Numbered from the stretch's first letter, positions 1 to 8,955 are shown. The stretch is 32,878 nucleotides of DNA from Thermoplasmata archaeon (GCA_023256475.1 JAGDXP010000007.1:1-32878); one strand, 5' to 3'. Numbers and translations: made by a program. The notes: generated from the sequence alone by a model not told the origin.

Positions 1-385
1 CGGATCTGAAAATGGTCATGGGTATTTAAAGATCCGGAAGGTTTTTGTAAAACTTATATTTAACTTTAACTGTATAATGAAAAAAGTTAAATATTATTAC
101 AACCCATCAGCAATGAATTATTGGAAATTTTTTAATATAAAATAAAGACTCATAAATTCAAGACCTGCACTAATATTCATATTAAGTAATGTCGTCATTT
201 CCTTGCATTCCATTTTTATCAAGCGCGGAATTAATTCCAATAACTAAACAATTAAGATCATTACGATTAAAATATTATTATCTATGCTATTAAAATTATG
301 ATGATAAATTAATATCATGGCAAATTGGCGATAAGGACAATCACTAATGTGGGAAAGCTTTATGAAACGTTCACATTAGATTAAC
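1..385. other. Non-coding AT-rich region beyond cas2
   Basis: No credible reading frame was found here. I looked for CRISPR-type direct repeats of 25-37 nt at regular spacing and saw none. Two inverted repeats stand out: CGGATCT at 1-7 pairs with AGATCCG at 30-36 (7 bp, 22-nt loop), and CTAATGTG at 344-351 pairs with CACATTAG at 372-379. Because cas1 and cas2 lie beside it, this could be a leader or spacer region next to an array outside the window. That is inference from position only. Confidence 0.5.
344..379 (-). terminator. Possible 3'-end hairpin of the cas operon
   Basis: CTAATGTG (344-351) and CACATTAG (372-379) form a perfect 8-bp stem with a 20-nt loop. The stem begins 6 nt after the cas2 stop codon, in the direction of the operon. 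There is no strong T-run directly after it on the minus strand, and archaeal termination usually depends on T-tracts. It may therefore be an mRNA 3'-end structure rather than a true terminator. Confidence 0.3.
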
Positions 386-649
386 TCATATTATATTGTC
401 TGTGAATCCTTTAACGACTCCAAGTATTTTTCTCTCAATTCTAAATCCATCAAATATGTATACAACTGCACTGTCTTTTTCTTTCAGTATCTTACTTAGG
501 CCACTCATCATCTTATCCATCAAATCTTTATTTATCTCTCCCTCGAAAACTGAGTTCTGAACCCAAAATAGGTATCTTTTCAAATACTTATTGACTTTAT
601 TAACCCTCTCCACATCCACATCGTATACTACAATTACAAACATTTTCAA
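386..649 (-). CDS. cas2: CRISPR-associated endoribonuclease-fold protein Cas2
   Basis: Small (87 aa) Cas2, which dimerises and bridges two Cas1 dimers in the spacer-integration complex. The N terminus MKMFVIVVYDVDVERVNKV shows the ferredoxin-fold first strand with the conserved Asp of Cas2 (VVYDV), followed by the typical KYLKRYLFWVQNSVFEGE segment. The length is normal for the family. Its ATG overlaps the cas1 stop by 4 nt, so the two are translationally coupled. It is the last gene of the cas6-csm-cas1-cas2 operon, and a stem-loop follows directly. Confidence 0.95.
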   Translation of the reverse strand: MKMFVIVVYDVDVERVNKVNKYLKRYLFWVQNSVFEGEINKDLMDKMMSGLSKILKEKDSAVVYIFDGFRIERKILGVVKGFTDNII

Positions 650-1605
650 CCTCTGAACGATTTATACTTCTCACCATTCATAATAAAATTTTTTAGCGAT
701 TGACACTCCTCGGTAATTATATTCTCATAACTCAATGTTCTGCCGCTCTTTCCAGTCGTAGTAGACTGCAACTTATCCCTTATAGCTTTTACAAACTCTT
801 TTCTACCAATATCGCTAAGATATACACCTTCAGATTTTTTGGTGAACATATCAGTGGTAATCATGTTTTTATTGATCATCTTTGCAATGCTTTGGATTAC
901 AATTGTAGGTTTGAATATGTCTGAAATATCCAAGGCTAATGAAAATGATCTGTTAGAAGGTTCATGCAAGAAACTTATTGAGGGGTTAAGTCCACTTATC
1001 ATAATTGAGCTTAAGGTAACAGAGTAAAGTATTGAATTTCCGTATGAAATCATTGCATTAATTTCATCCTTAGGAGGATAAAAGGTTCTAGTAAATTGAG
1101 AGACTCCCTTCAAGAACTTTGGGAAGGATTCATAATAAATATGCCAGATGTTTCCCTCCTTTCCTCTTAAAGATTCAACATTATCTCCTTCAATTTTTAT
1201 CTCCATTATTTTATCGATTTCATTCTTCAGGTCAGCTTTTTCAGAATAATACTTTAGATTGTTAAGTATGTTCCCTTTTATCCCTTGCACTATTTCGCTT
1301 GCTATAGCTAAGCGACGTTCATCATGGTAAGCCCTGGATTGCTCCAAAGTCACCTCTCCAATTTGTGAGTATTCTGCAGGTATCAACGAACCCTGATATC
1401 TCCCAGTTTCATCCATAAAATGAACAATTATGCCTATTCTGTTCAAATAATCTATTGCCCATGAACTTAGTGAGACCTTGGCCATTATGATAATTGACTT
1501 GACGTTCATTGCGGGCAGGTGCTGTTTAAAATCCTCACCCACATAGTATAAGGTATTTCCTTCCCTTTCTATTCTGCCATCCTTTGTTATGTATAATACG
1601 TTCAT
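646..1605 (-). CDS. cas1: CRISPR-associated integrase Cas1
   Basis: Metal-dependent DNA integrase that inserts new spacers into the CRISPR array together with Cas2 (319 aa, normal length). The three metal ligands expected in Cas1 are visible: Glu150 (RGKEGNIWHIYYE context), His214 (SFLHEP) and Asp226 (SLALDISD). The N-terminal beta-domain begins MNVLYITKDGRIEREGNTL. The ATG lies 3 nt after the stop of the CARF gene, and the 3' end overlaps cas2 by 4 nt. The presence of cas1-cas2 in a type III-A operon suggests the locus can acquire its own spacers. No reverse transcriptase domain is fused to it. Confidence 0.96.
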   Translation of the reverse strand: MNVLYITKDGRIEREGNTLYYVGEDFKQHLPAMNVKSIIIMAKVSLSSWAIDYLNRIGIIVHFMDETGRYQGSLIPAEYSQIGEVTLEQSRAYHDERRLAIASEIVQGIKGNILNNLKYYSEKADLKNEIDKIMEIKIEGDNVESLRGKEGNIWHIYYESFPKFLKGVSQFTRTFYPPKDEINAMISYGNSILYSVTLSSIMISGLNPSISFLHEPSNRSFSLALDISDIFKPTIVIQSIAKMINKNMITTDMFTKKSEGVYLSDIGRKEFVKAIRDKLQSTTTGKSGRTLSYENIITEECQSLKNFIMNGEKYKSFRG

Positions 1606-1608
1606 TTT

Positions 1609-2415
1609 TTAGATTTGCTTTAGATAATGAGAAAGAGCCTTACCTAGATCAGTCCTATAACAGCTACCTTTGTCTATTATAATTAAACCCGATTCCCTGT
1701 ATGCCTCAAGTCTGTAATCAGGTACGCGATATATTTCTTCGAGATCGTCTCTACTTATTCGGTCATTTTCTATTAACATGTATATTTCCGCTAGAATATC
1801 TCTGGGCAGATGCAAAACAAATAATTCATTGATATCTATATCACTGAACTCAGGGAAAAATATTGGATCTAACTTTTCCCTATGGAGACTGTAAAAGTCA
1901 GAAAGTTCCCTAAATTCTTCATGTGAATTCAAGGGGATATCCTTGAAACTCATTATTATGTCTTTATTTCTCTCATAAAGCTCATTTATATTTCGAATTT
2001 GCTTATTAGTAATGTTGTAAATGGAATCTACTCCAATCAGAGGCGAATATGATGATATTAGCATTGATTCCAGCTTTCTTCCGCCTGTTAGGTTAAAATA
2101 TATCTTGTCACCATTTGCTTTTGATTCCACTACTGCGGGCCTAATTTGTTCCAATAATAAAATAAAATCATCAAGTTTTGAAACATCTTTAATTGATAGT
2201 TCCAAGGGTTCTATTTTCAACCATCCATAATGGCTCTTGAGAGCCCCTATGAGTGCTTTAACCCCTGAAACTACTTCTTCATCCCTTGTAAAGATTAATG
2301 TAAACTTGTTAATCCTATTGTTTGTACCCCTAAATTTTCTAACTAGATATTCTGCCATCTCTGAAGCGACCATTGGAGAGGTTCCAACAGTGTTTAAAAC
2401 TGTTACATTAATCAT
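1609..2415 (-). CDS. CARF domain - winged-helix protein (candidate cOA ring nuclease or cOA-responsive regulator)
   Basis: 268 aa. The N-terminal half is a CARF (Rossmann-like) domain that should bind cyclic oligoadenylate made by Cas10. The motifs are NTVGTSP at 8-14 and NLTGGRK at 108-114, the two conserved CARF loops. The C terminus (about 205-268) looks like a winged helix (DRISRDDLEEIYRVPDYRLE, then a wing-like strand pair). No HEPN R-x4-6-H motif and no PD-(D/E)xK nuclease are seen. CARF-wHTH architecture is known from the Sulfolobus Crn1 ring nucleases and from Csa3-type regulators. Ser13 and Lys114 sit where ring nucleases carry their catalytic Ser/Lys, so degradation of cOA is plausible but unproven. 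Its ATG overlaps the csm5 stop (ATGA), within the operon. Confidence 0.8.
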   Translation of the reverse strand: MINVTVLNTVGTSPMVASEMAEYLVRKFRGTNNRINKFTLIFTRDEEVVSGVKALIGALKSHYGWLKIEPLELSIKDVSKLDDFILLLEQIRPAVVESKANGDKIYFNLTGGRKLESMLISSYSPLIGVDSIYNITNKQIRNINELYERNKDIIMSFKDIPLNSHEEFRELSDFYSLHREKLDPIFFPEFSDIDINELFVLHLPRDILAEIYMLIENDRISRDDLEEIYRVPDYRLEAYRESGLIIIDKGSCYRTDLGKALSHYLKQI

Positions 2416-3533
2416 CCCTGTATAACCTCCAATTTAACCTGCCCCAATATTTTATTTTCAAATTTGAATATGGTTTCTGGTGGACTTCTAAAGTATTTAT
2501 CTATTCCCATCAATAATGCACCTCTGTATGCTCCAATGGTAAAATTAGTTCGTATATCCAAATCCATTATTAGCTTATATTCGTCTATTTTTCGTTTGGC
2601 CTCAATCATATAATCTCTAGATAAATTAACCAATCCCTTAATTACTAAATTTTCCATTTCATTTCTATTTCTGGGGTTTAATGAACCTATTTTTAATCCG
2701 CATTTTAAAATCTCAAGGAAATCATTCTCATCCTTTCCATGATTATAATCCTTCTTTATCCTATTTATAATTCTGTCATAATTTTGCCAGTTAAAAGATA
2801 TATCTCCAACGAATTTTCCACTTGTTATTGCGATTATGTATTGAAAAATTCCCTTTTTATTCTGCTTCCCTCTCTTAATGGATTCTCTCTGAATTTTAAT
2901 TAATCCCAATTTTATCTCTCCTTTGGGTATGAAATCATCTACCTGTATTAATGAACCTATATCCCTTAATGATGAATCAATAGATTTATCTCTATGACCG
3001 TATAAAAGTTCAATCTTATTATTGCATTGCCATTCCCGCTTATACCTATGAAATAATGCGGATATAAGTGAACCTTTGACAGACGAACCTGGTAAATAAA
3101 CTGAATTATTACCGCCTCCGTAATTTATTGGATAGAAGATCTCAAATGTTCTTAAATACGATTCATCATTCTGCATCAAGTCATCAATTTTATCAAGAAT
3201 TAATGCATCCCCAATAATGTCTGAATATTTATTATAAAATTTGTTCATTTCATCTTCCAAATCCTTCATATATTCAATGCGATCATTACTCTGTGCATTC
3301 TTCTTGAATTCAAGTAATTTATCAATTACAGCTTTAAAATCATTGAAATCTGCAGGCTCATTTATCTCAGAATTCTTTGAATTTTTTGATTGAATATCGC
3401 TGATCAATTCAAGTATCCTGAAACTGTCTATTAAAAGCAATTTTCCGTCTTTTCCTCTAAATATTTCAAACGGATAAGCTGAGTTTTGACTTTTAATTAA
3501 TGTTGGGGTAATTATCTCTATTTCAAATTTCAT
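2412..3533 (-). CDS. csm5: Type III-A Csm effector subunit Csm5
   Basis: RAMP-fold subunit that caps the crRNA 3' end of the Csm complex and helps crRNA maturation (373 aa). The N-terminal strand MKFEIEIITPTLIKSQN and the RAMP loop LPGSSVKGSLISALF at 147-161 are characteristic. The C-terminal part has FTIGAYRGALLMGIDKYFR, as in Csm5 proteins. The 5' end overlaps csm4 by 11 nt and the 3' end overlaps the CARF gene by 4 nt, so it is inside the operon. The identification rests on fold motifs plus its fixed place after csm4. Confidence 0.88.
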   Translation of the reverse strand: MKFEIEIITPTLIKSQNSAYPFEIFRGKDGKLLLIDSFRILELISDIQSKNSKNSEINEPADFNDFKAVIDKLLEFKKNAQSNDRIEYMKDLEDEMNKFYNKYSDIIGDALILDKIDDLMQNDESYLRTFEIFYPINYGGGNNSVYLPGSSVKGSLISALFHRYKREWQCNNKIELLYGHRDKSIDSSLRDIGSLIQVDDFIPKGEIKLGLIKIQRESIKRGKQNKKGIFQYIIAITSGKFVGDISFNWQNYDRIINRIKKDYNHGKDENDFLEILKCGLKIGSLNPRNRNEMENLVIKGLVNLSRDYMIEAKRKIDEYKLIMDLDIRTNFTIGAYRGALLMGIDKYFRSPPETIFKFENKILGQVKLEVIQG

Positions 3534-4521
3534 GGGACACCATCTCCGTCAGAGGTGTAAATGATAAAATCCTTCGATGTCCTTGTATCCTTACGCCAGA
3601 TATATTTGCATTAGATCCATCAATATTTGCTGTTGACCTTAATATTGCCCCTGGAAGTATATACCTGTAAATCCCTAGCTTTCCGTAATCATACAACCCT
3701 GAAAACATTTCAAATCTGTATGCCGAATTCCCTATATCCAAAATTTTTAAGTCCTCTTTACTGGGTATGAATTTTGATAGTAGAATATGATAACCTCGCT
3801 TGAAATTTGGATTTTCTGCGTTAGACTCTGAAAGAATCTTATAATCGAATTCCCCACCACCGACAGTCCTATCTCCGGAGATGCCCATTTCTTTTAATAA
3901 TTTTAGAGAATTTTCAATCTTATCCTTCCCCAGGTCAGAATTAATCTGGAACCACAGATACCTCTTCTCAGAAATAAATCTACTGCCGTACGAATAATAA
4001 TCCCTGGTAAATACTCCATTGGCCAAACCCGTAGGATCGTTCAGCCTTACGCTTTCCCTATAATCTGCCTCTGGTATCCATATGGAATCTGATAATTCAG
4101 ATGAAGGCAACAGACTTTCAATTTTCTTTTTATCAATGGAAAAACCACTATCTCTACCATTATCTTTCTCCATTATTATTCTGAATATCTCCCTTATTTT
4201 GCTCATGGTCATAAATTTCGGAACTTCTTTTCTCTTCTTCATTTCATAAACGAACTGCTTCCAAGGTAAATTTTCATCTATATAGAATAACAGGGAATTT
4301 ATCGGATAAAGAAAGTCCGTGCTATATGGGAATAGTGAGGAGGAACAGGTTCTTCCAGATTTGAAGCTTTCTATGATTTCATCAGATTCGTTATCGTACA
4401 GCATCAATAATGTATTAAGCAGGGCACCATTCAATTTAATAGAATCTATATAGGTATAGTGACCTATGGGCTCGAATCTTATTCTGAATGAAATTATGTT
4501 ATTTTGCGACATAATATTCAT
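3523..4521 (-). CDS. csm4: Type III-A Csm effector subunit Csm4
   Basis: RAMP protein that binds the 5' tag of the crRNA and anchors Cas10 in the Csm complex (332 aa from the ATG). The N-terminal RFEPIGHYTYIDSIK strand and the glycine-rich GDRTVGGGEF loop (about 216-225) are Csm4 hallmarks. The frame also opens with a TTG one codon earlier (4524), but the ATG at 4521 is preferred. An alternative in-frame ATG is at 4512. No clear Shine-Dalgarno sequence is visible, so the exact start is uncertain. It begins about 12 nt after the csm3 stop and overlaps csm5 by 11 nt. Confidence 0.9.
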   Translation of the reverse strand: MNIMSQNNIISFRIRFEPIGHYTYIDSIKLNGALLNTLLMLYDNESDEIIESFKSGRTCSSSLFPYSTDFLYPINSLLFYIDENLPWKQFVYEMKKRKEVPKFMTMSKIREIFRIIMEKDNGRDSGFSIDKKKIESLLPSSELSDSIWIPEADYRESVRLNDPTGLANGVFTRDYYSYGSRFISEKRYLWFQINSDLGKDKIENSLKLLKEMGISGDRTVGGGEFDYKILSESNAENPNFKRGYHILLSKFIPSKEDLKILDIGNSAYRFEMFSGLYDYGKLGIYRYILPGAILRSTANIDGSNANISGVRIQGHRRILSFTPLTEMVSHEI

Positions 4522-4533
4522 CAAGAAGCGATG

Positions 4534-5253
4534 CTAATTTTTCTTATCCAGCAGTATACATTGTACTTTACCATATCCTCTAGTTCCATGCCCACCGAGA
4601 TATGAGCTGTTCAATAGCTCAAACCCTTCTTTTATTAGATTCTTCATTTCTTCTAATGTTACGTTATCACTTTTTAACCTTGTAATTATTATCTCCTCCC
4701 TAAATTTGAAACCCGGCCTCACCCTTTCTGTGAATCTTGGGTTTGCAACACCTGTAGTTCTATTAATCTGGTTTTCCCCCTTTATTTCAGACCATTCTCT
4801 ATTCTGAAAAATCTTTTTGTTTTTATCAATGTATACCTCAGGATTATAATTATCTTGCTCATCCCCTGGAAATGCATCCCTAAATATGGCTCTGCCTGTG
4901 GCCATCTTCATATCTCCCTGACTTTGCTGTCCTCCAGATTCTTTTTCTCCAAGTGATCTTCCAAAGACTAGGTTGATCAACCCTTTCTTTGATTCATCAT
5001 TTTGATACTTTAACTCTAGAAGTGATCTTATTCTTCCCTTTATTGAAGAGCCAGGAATTATGGGAACCTCAATGAAATTATTGTTGGAAAGATAGATGCG
5101 CTCTGTTATTACCCTATTGTCAATACCACCTATACCCACCTTATCTTCAGAACCACCTATATGTAAGCCTGTCTTAACTTCTATGATATACTCAAGTTTT
5201 GCGGTCTCCAAACTACCGCCAACCGATTTATTCTGTTCCGTTATATCAGTCAT
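4534..5253 (-). CDS. csm3: Type III-A Csm backbone RNase Csm3
   Basis: Repeated backbone subunit that cuts the target RNA every 6 nt. About 239 aa from the chosen start. Motifs: GLHIGGSED near the N terminus, IPGSSIKGRIRSLL (RAMP loop), IFRDAFPGD, and C-terminal SSYLGGHGTRGYGKVQ. The slicing aspartate is the Asp in GGIDN (residue 45); most relatives have Pro two residues later, where this protein has Arg. The start was chosen at 5253 because GGAGGG (5262-5267) lies 8 nt upstream. The frame stays open to an ATG at 5280 (9 more codons) that lacks this support. The chosen start overlaps the csm2 stop by 8 nt. Confidence 0.95.
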   Translation of the reverse strand: MTDITEQNKSVGGSLETAKLEYIIEVKTGLHIGGSEDKVGIGGIDNRVITERIYLSNNNFIEVPIIPGSSIKGRIRSLLELKYQNDESKKGLINLVFGRSLGEKESGGQQSQGDMKMATGRAIFRDAFPGDEQDNYNPEVYIDKNKKIFQNREWSEIKGENQINRTTGVANPRFTERVRPGFKFREEIIITRLKSDNVTLEEMKNLIKEGFELLNSSYLGGHGTRGYGKVQCILLDKKN

Positions 5254-5821
5254 TTTTTGAACCCTCCTTAGAATATGCAACTATTGTTTGGAATATATTT
5301 AGAAACCTCCCATACTTCAACTTAATTTGCTCAATCCCATCATTATTATTGGAAAATATTTCATTAATAGTTTCATTCATGAAGTTAACAAATTTTACTC
5401 TATCATCATTGTTATCCTCTCTATTCCCCTTTGATTTTCTATAAATAAGGCTATATGCCAGTAAGGGTTTTAGAATTTCCAAATTTTCCCTGAGTTGAAT
5501 TGCATTTAAAGTACCTGATTCGAATTTGTCTCTCAATATGATCATCTCGTCGTAGTATTTTCTAAGCTGATTTCTGGTAATATTTGCTTTTGAAATATTA
5601 TCCACCAGTTTATGTAATAAACCATGTATTGCAAAGAGAAATTTCAGATCTTCAACGTTTTGATCCGTGAAGCCATTCCTTATATACAATTTACATTTTG
5701 CTGTTAAATTATTCCAATCTATTGCTTCATATTGCTGTTTTTGTTTAAAATTTTGTTGGTTATTTTTATTAAAATTATCATTAAATGGCAGTTCAATCGC
5801 CTCCTTTGTCCCTATATTCAT
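5246..5821 (-). CDS. csm2: Type III-A Csm small subunit Csm2
   Basis: Helical small subunit that lines the target RNA in the Csm complex. At 191 aa it is longer than the usual 120-150 aa. The Csm2-like core is about 65-190 (ITRNQLRKYYDEMIILRDKF, LKPLLAYSLIYR, NIFQTIVAYSKEG). The first about 35 residues are rich in Asn, Gln and Lys (NDNFNKNNQQNFKQKQQYEA) and look disordered. The start is uncertain: the ATG at 5821 lies 29 nt inside cas10, and a strong GGAGG (about 5797-5801) falls downstream of it, with only ATT or CTG codons in frame just after. The real start could be non-canonical, or the GGAGG could be incidental. Confidence 0.85.
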   Translation of the reverse strand: MNIGTKEAIELPFNDNFNKNNQQNFKQKQQYEAIDWNNLTAKCKLYIRNGFTDQNVEDLKFLFAIHGLLHKLVDNISKANITRNQLRKYYDEMIILRDKFESGTLNAIQLRENLEILKPLLAYSLIYRKSKGNREDNNDDRVKFVNFMNETINEIFSNNNDGIEQIKLKYGRFLNIFQTIVAYSKEGSKND

Positions 5822-8234
5822 AAGCGGCCATGTTTATAGCCACCCTTATATGTTTATAAATATTCTTATTAATAATTTTTTCCATCAATTCATAAATTGC
5901 CTTTTTCCTCTTGTCTTCATCCTTTTCATTTTTATAATAATTCCTAGAAAGATAATAATATACATGAGGATCAGGAATTGTTATTTCTTTTCCCGGTACA
6001 AAATTTTCCGTTAAATAGGGGTTTTTATAGTCTAAGACAAGCAGATAATAGAGAAACTGATTTGATAATTTCTTATCGATTACTTTCTCTGATAAAACAT
6101 TCCCTAATTCCTCCATATTGAAATAATCATCCCATGAAAGTATTCTATCAAATAATGTGATGGAATTCTTATTTCTCGTGTATTTTGTGCAGTTTACCGA
6201 TTTCGATTTCTTTAAATTCTCTTCCGCAGCCTCTAATACAATTCTAGGAGGAACATTTCTGTTAAATGTAACCATTCCTGCCGAAATTGATAATCTATCA
6301 AGTGAAAGTTCTGAAACCATCGTCCTAAAATCACTTACAAATTTGAACATCCTCGTGATCTTGCCGATGGCAACAACATCATCTCCTCCCGAGTATACTA
6401 TATAAATGTCATTTTTCTTTGCAACCCTGTCAAGAAATTCTGAAAATATGTAATTGGTGAAAAATGATTGTGTGGCGTATTTGCTTATGGTAAAATTCTC
6501 ATAAGGACTTGCAAATAGGATTGCATTGTCATCTAGGTCCATTTTTAATAGGGCTAATGGGAGATACTTATCCTTCTTCACCTCACTGATGGCAAGCTCC
6601 TCAAATGTTTTTACCGAGAACTCATTCATTTCTGATCTAGGAGCATAATTTGAATTGTGGACAATACATGTTCCATAATCGCCGGAATCAAAAATTTTCC
6701 TGCTGTATTTATTGATCCAGATTCTCTCAATTATTTCTTTCTGGTCAATAAACTCGTTTTGCTCATCGATTATTGTTGAATAATAAACTGTATCGCCAAA
6801 TTTTGCCACGAAATTAGCTTTACTCTGAGCTTCCACTGAAGTTACAATTAATTCGTTACTTTTAACAAGCATCCTTCCTATATTTTCCTCATTATTACAG
6901 ATATCACACCTGTCCTTATTATTCTCCGTTAATTTGATTAATCTTATTCCACATGCTTCACAGATATCATTGTTCTCAATTTCCGATCCCCTATCGGGGA
7001 AGAATACATTATCGTAATTTTCCTCATTTATAATTTCATTACCTATCTTATTTTTTCTTGCCTCGATTTTCCTTATTACGGGCCCAGTCAGTTTCCTGAA
7101 CTCTTTCCCCAATTTTTTTCCTTCATCTTCTTCCAGGAGATCCTCTATGCTGAATTTATTCCAAGCAAGTGCTATACCAAGCCCTCTATGTTCCTTTAGG
7201 AAATAGGTTTCTATATCATTTCTTAGCTTTGCCAGCTTTTGCTCATTTTCTATACTATATGGTGCTATTATCCAGAATTTACCGCCCACGGTAGAAACTA
7301 TGTTGAATCTATAAAGGTCAAGTTCCCTCAATATATGAAGAGATACCAGCTCTGTCAGTAAGTAAACTGAAAAGGATCTTCCCCTCAATCTCCTTGCCAT
7401 CCCTTCATCTGATCCCTCGGATTTCAGCTTTCTAAATATGTAGTTCTGTATACCCTGAAATTCTGCGCCTATCAAAAGGAATGATTGATCTCTATCCCCG
7501 TTTCTGTATAAGCACAAAGATAGCGCCGCAGTTAATTTGAGATGGTCGTAAAGTGAAACTGTAGGATAGGAATAATAATAGGCAGATGGGACAAATCTTG
7601 TATATTCCTCTAGAATCGTCAGAACGTTGTTAATGTATTGTTTCCAATTACCTCCATAAAATTTCAGTTCTTTTAGATCGTGCTCCAGATTGTTCCATAA
7701 TTGCCCTAAATAACCTCTGGGATTGGTTAATTTTTTGTTTCTTGAAATTGTTGAATTAGTTTCATCGGGCCAATTAAAAAATTCCTCAGGAAATTTGCTC
7801 AAATTAACCAGGGGAAGAATTCCTTCTATTCCATCTATATCTCTTGCTTTTGCATCACATCCGCGAATTTCATTAAGTTCTTCCTTGGAGATTGAACCAA
7901 ATGGATTTTTCATATACTGTTCATTTTCATTCATATATTCTTTATCTCTATCTTTTCTATCATGACCTGCAGATTTTCTATCAGCAATTTTAAGGTAGTT
8001 TAAGAGAGTTAAATTAATCCCACTATAGGCATCGTTATGATGATTTCCAACTAGCTCAGCTATAACCTCTTTAACATTTCCTGGAATGTTACTCAATTCC
8101 TCCACGAACTTTCTACCTATCTCGGCGTGACTTTGATTTCCCCCGCTGGCTCTCTGCTTAATCTTACCTACATCGTGGAGAAGACTTGCAAGCACCAGTT
8201 CATATTCCTCTATTTTATTTGCGTCACTAGACAT
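5793..8234 (-). CDS. csm1: Type III-A signature protein Cas10/Csm1 (HD nuclease and cOA synthetase)
   Basis: Large subunit of the Csm complex (813 aa). On target RNA binding it degrades ssDNA with its HD domain and makes cyclic oligoadenylate from ATP with its palm domain. Seen here: HD motif His20-Asp21 (LLHDVGK) with further HD-type residues His36 and the HHND at 65-68; a Cys4 zinc ribbon (C425/C428/C443/C446); metal-binding residues in KMDLDD (564-569); and the cyclase motif GGDD at 616-619 (VYSGGDDV). Both catalytic centres are intact, so both outputs are expected. The start overlaps the cas6 end by 8 nt and the end overlaps csm2. Sure of the family; enzymatic activity is inferred from motifs. 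Confidence 0.97.
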   Translation of the reverse strand: MSSDANKIEEYELVLASLLHDVGKIKQRASGGNQSHAEIGRKFVEELSNIPGNVKEVIAELVGNHHNDAYSGINLTLLNYLKIADRKSAGHDRKDRDKEYMNENEQYMKNPFGSISKEELNEIRGCDAKARDIDGIEGILPLVNLSKFPEEFFNWPDETNSTISRNKKLTNPRGYLGQLWNNLEHDLKELKFYGGNWKQYINNVLTILEEYTRFVPSAYYYSYPTVSLYDHLKLTAALSLCLYRNGDRDQSFLLIGAEFQGIQNYIFRKLKSEGSDEGMARRLRGRSFSVYLLTELVSLHILRELDLYRFNIVSTVGGKFWIIAPYSIENEQKLAKLRNDIETYFLKEHRGLGIALAWNKFSIEDLLEEDEGKKLGKEFRKLTGPVIRKIEARKNKIGNEIINEENYDNVFFPDRGSEIENNDICEACGIRLIKLTENNKDRCDICNNEENIGRMLVKSNELIVTSVEAQSKANFVAKFGDTVYYSTIIDEQNEFIDQKEIIERIWINKYSRKIFDSGDYGTCIVHNSNYAPRSEMNEFSVKTFEELAISEVKKDKYLPLALLKMDLDDNAILFASPYENFTISKYATQSFFTNYIFSEFLDRVAKKNDIYIVYSGGDDVVAIGKITRMFKFVSDFRTMVSELSLDRLSISAGMVTFNRNVPPRIVLEAAEENLKKSKSVNCTKYTRNKNSITLFDRILSWDDYFNMEELGNVLSEKVIDKKLSNQFLYYLLVLDYKNPYLTENFVPGKEITIPDPHVYYYLSRNYYKNEKDEDKRKKAIYELMEKIINKNIYKHIRVAINMAAYEYRDKGGD

Positions 8235-8955
8235 TTGCTAAAACCTCCCTCTTAGGATTTACAAATCCGAATCCCATACTATTTTTCTCTCCCAATCCAG
8301 CTTCCATTATGAAACTATAAAATTTCTTTGCCTCCCTGCTCAATTTTGTTTTTTCTAACTTGTACCAAGTAGTTCCAATAATTATAAAATTTGAATTAGA
8401 TTTTTTCAAAGGTATGCTTACCTCCTTGTGAAAGCTCAAAGTATCAAACAATAGTTCATCATAATCAAATTCCACTCCATAAAAAGATCTCATCTTCTTG
8501 ATGGCATTATCCTTAAGCCTATCTAGGAAAAAATTTAATGTGTCCCCCCTTCTAAACGAAAAATATCTGTTATTATCGCTTTCTTTATACAATACTACCG
8601 GGCTTCCACTTTCAAATACAATTTTATGCAAATTTAAATTAAAGACCTTAACAGAATTTATCTCTAGAACCTCATCATAAAGGTAAAATAATCCCCTGGA
8701 GCTGATATTTTCATACAGTGTCCTTATGAATTCCTCGTCAGGCGATGAAATTATTAGATTTTTTTCTTCACCAGGATTTAAATCACCAGAAGGAAATATA
8801 TCGCTGAATGTGAAAAATTTGAAGGATTTATAATTGTGCAGATTCTCATATTTGGTACCAACGAGATATGAATATATGGCACTCTGTATGTAATATTTGT
8901 TAAATTTATTATAATCAATTGCTTTGCGGGATGACATTTTAATGGAAATTCTCAT
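8227..8955 (-). CDS. cas6: CRISPR repeat endoribonuclease Cas6
   Basis: Processes the CRISPR precursor RNA within repeats to give crRNAs. 242 aa, normal for Cas6. The N terminus MRISIKMSSRKAIDYNKFNK and QSAIYSYL are typical of the family. His40 in ENLHNYKSFKFFTFS is at the usual place of the active-site His. The C-terminal glycine-rich loop GLGEKNSMGFGF at 220-231 binds RNA in Cas6. It is the first gene of the operon. A TATA-like element about 25 nt upstream of the ATG suggests a nearly leaderless transcript. Confidence 0.92.
   Translation of the reverse strand: MRISIKMSSRKAIDYNKFNKYYIQSAIYSYLVGTKYENLHNYKSFKFFTFSDIFPSGDLNPGEEKNLIISSPDEEFIRTLYENISSRGLFYLYDEVLEINSVKVFNLNLHKIVFESGSPVVLYKESDNNRYFSFRRGDTLNFFLDRLKDNAIKKMRSFYGVEFDYDELLFDTLSFHKEVSIPLKKSNSNFIIIGTTWYKLEKTKLSREAKKFYSFIMEAGLGEKNSMGFGFVNPKREVLANV

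Noticed and set aside
330-375. A CRISPR repeat remnant ending in ATGAAAC near the end of cas2
   Set aside because: The segment ending TTATGAAAC resembles the 3' end of some archaeal repeats, but no second copy is found in the 329 nt on its left, and on its right lies the cas2 gene. A single unit is not an array.
1609-2415. The CARF gene as a Csm6 effector RNase
   Set aside because: No HEPN R-x4-6-H motif is present, and the length of 268 aa leaves room only for a winged helix after the CARF domain.
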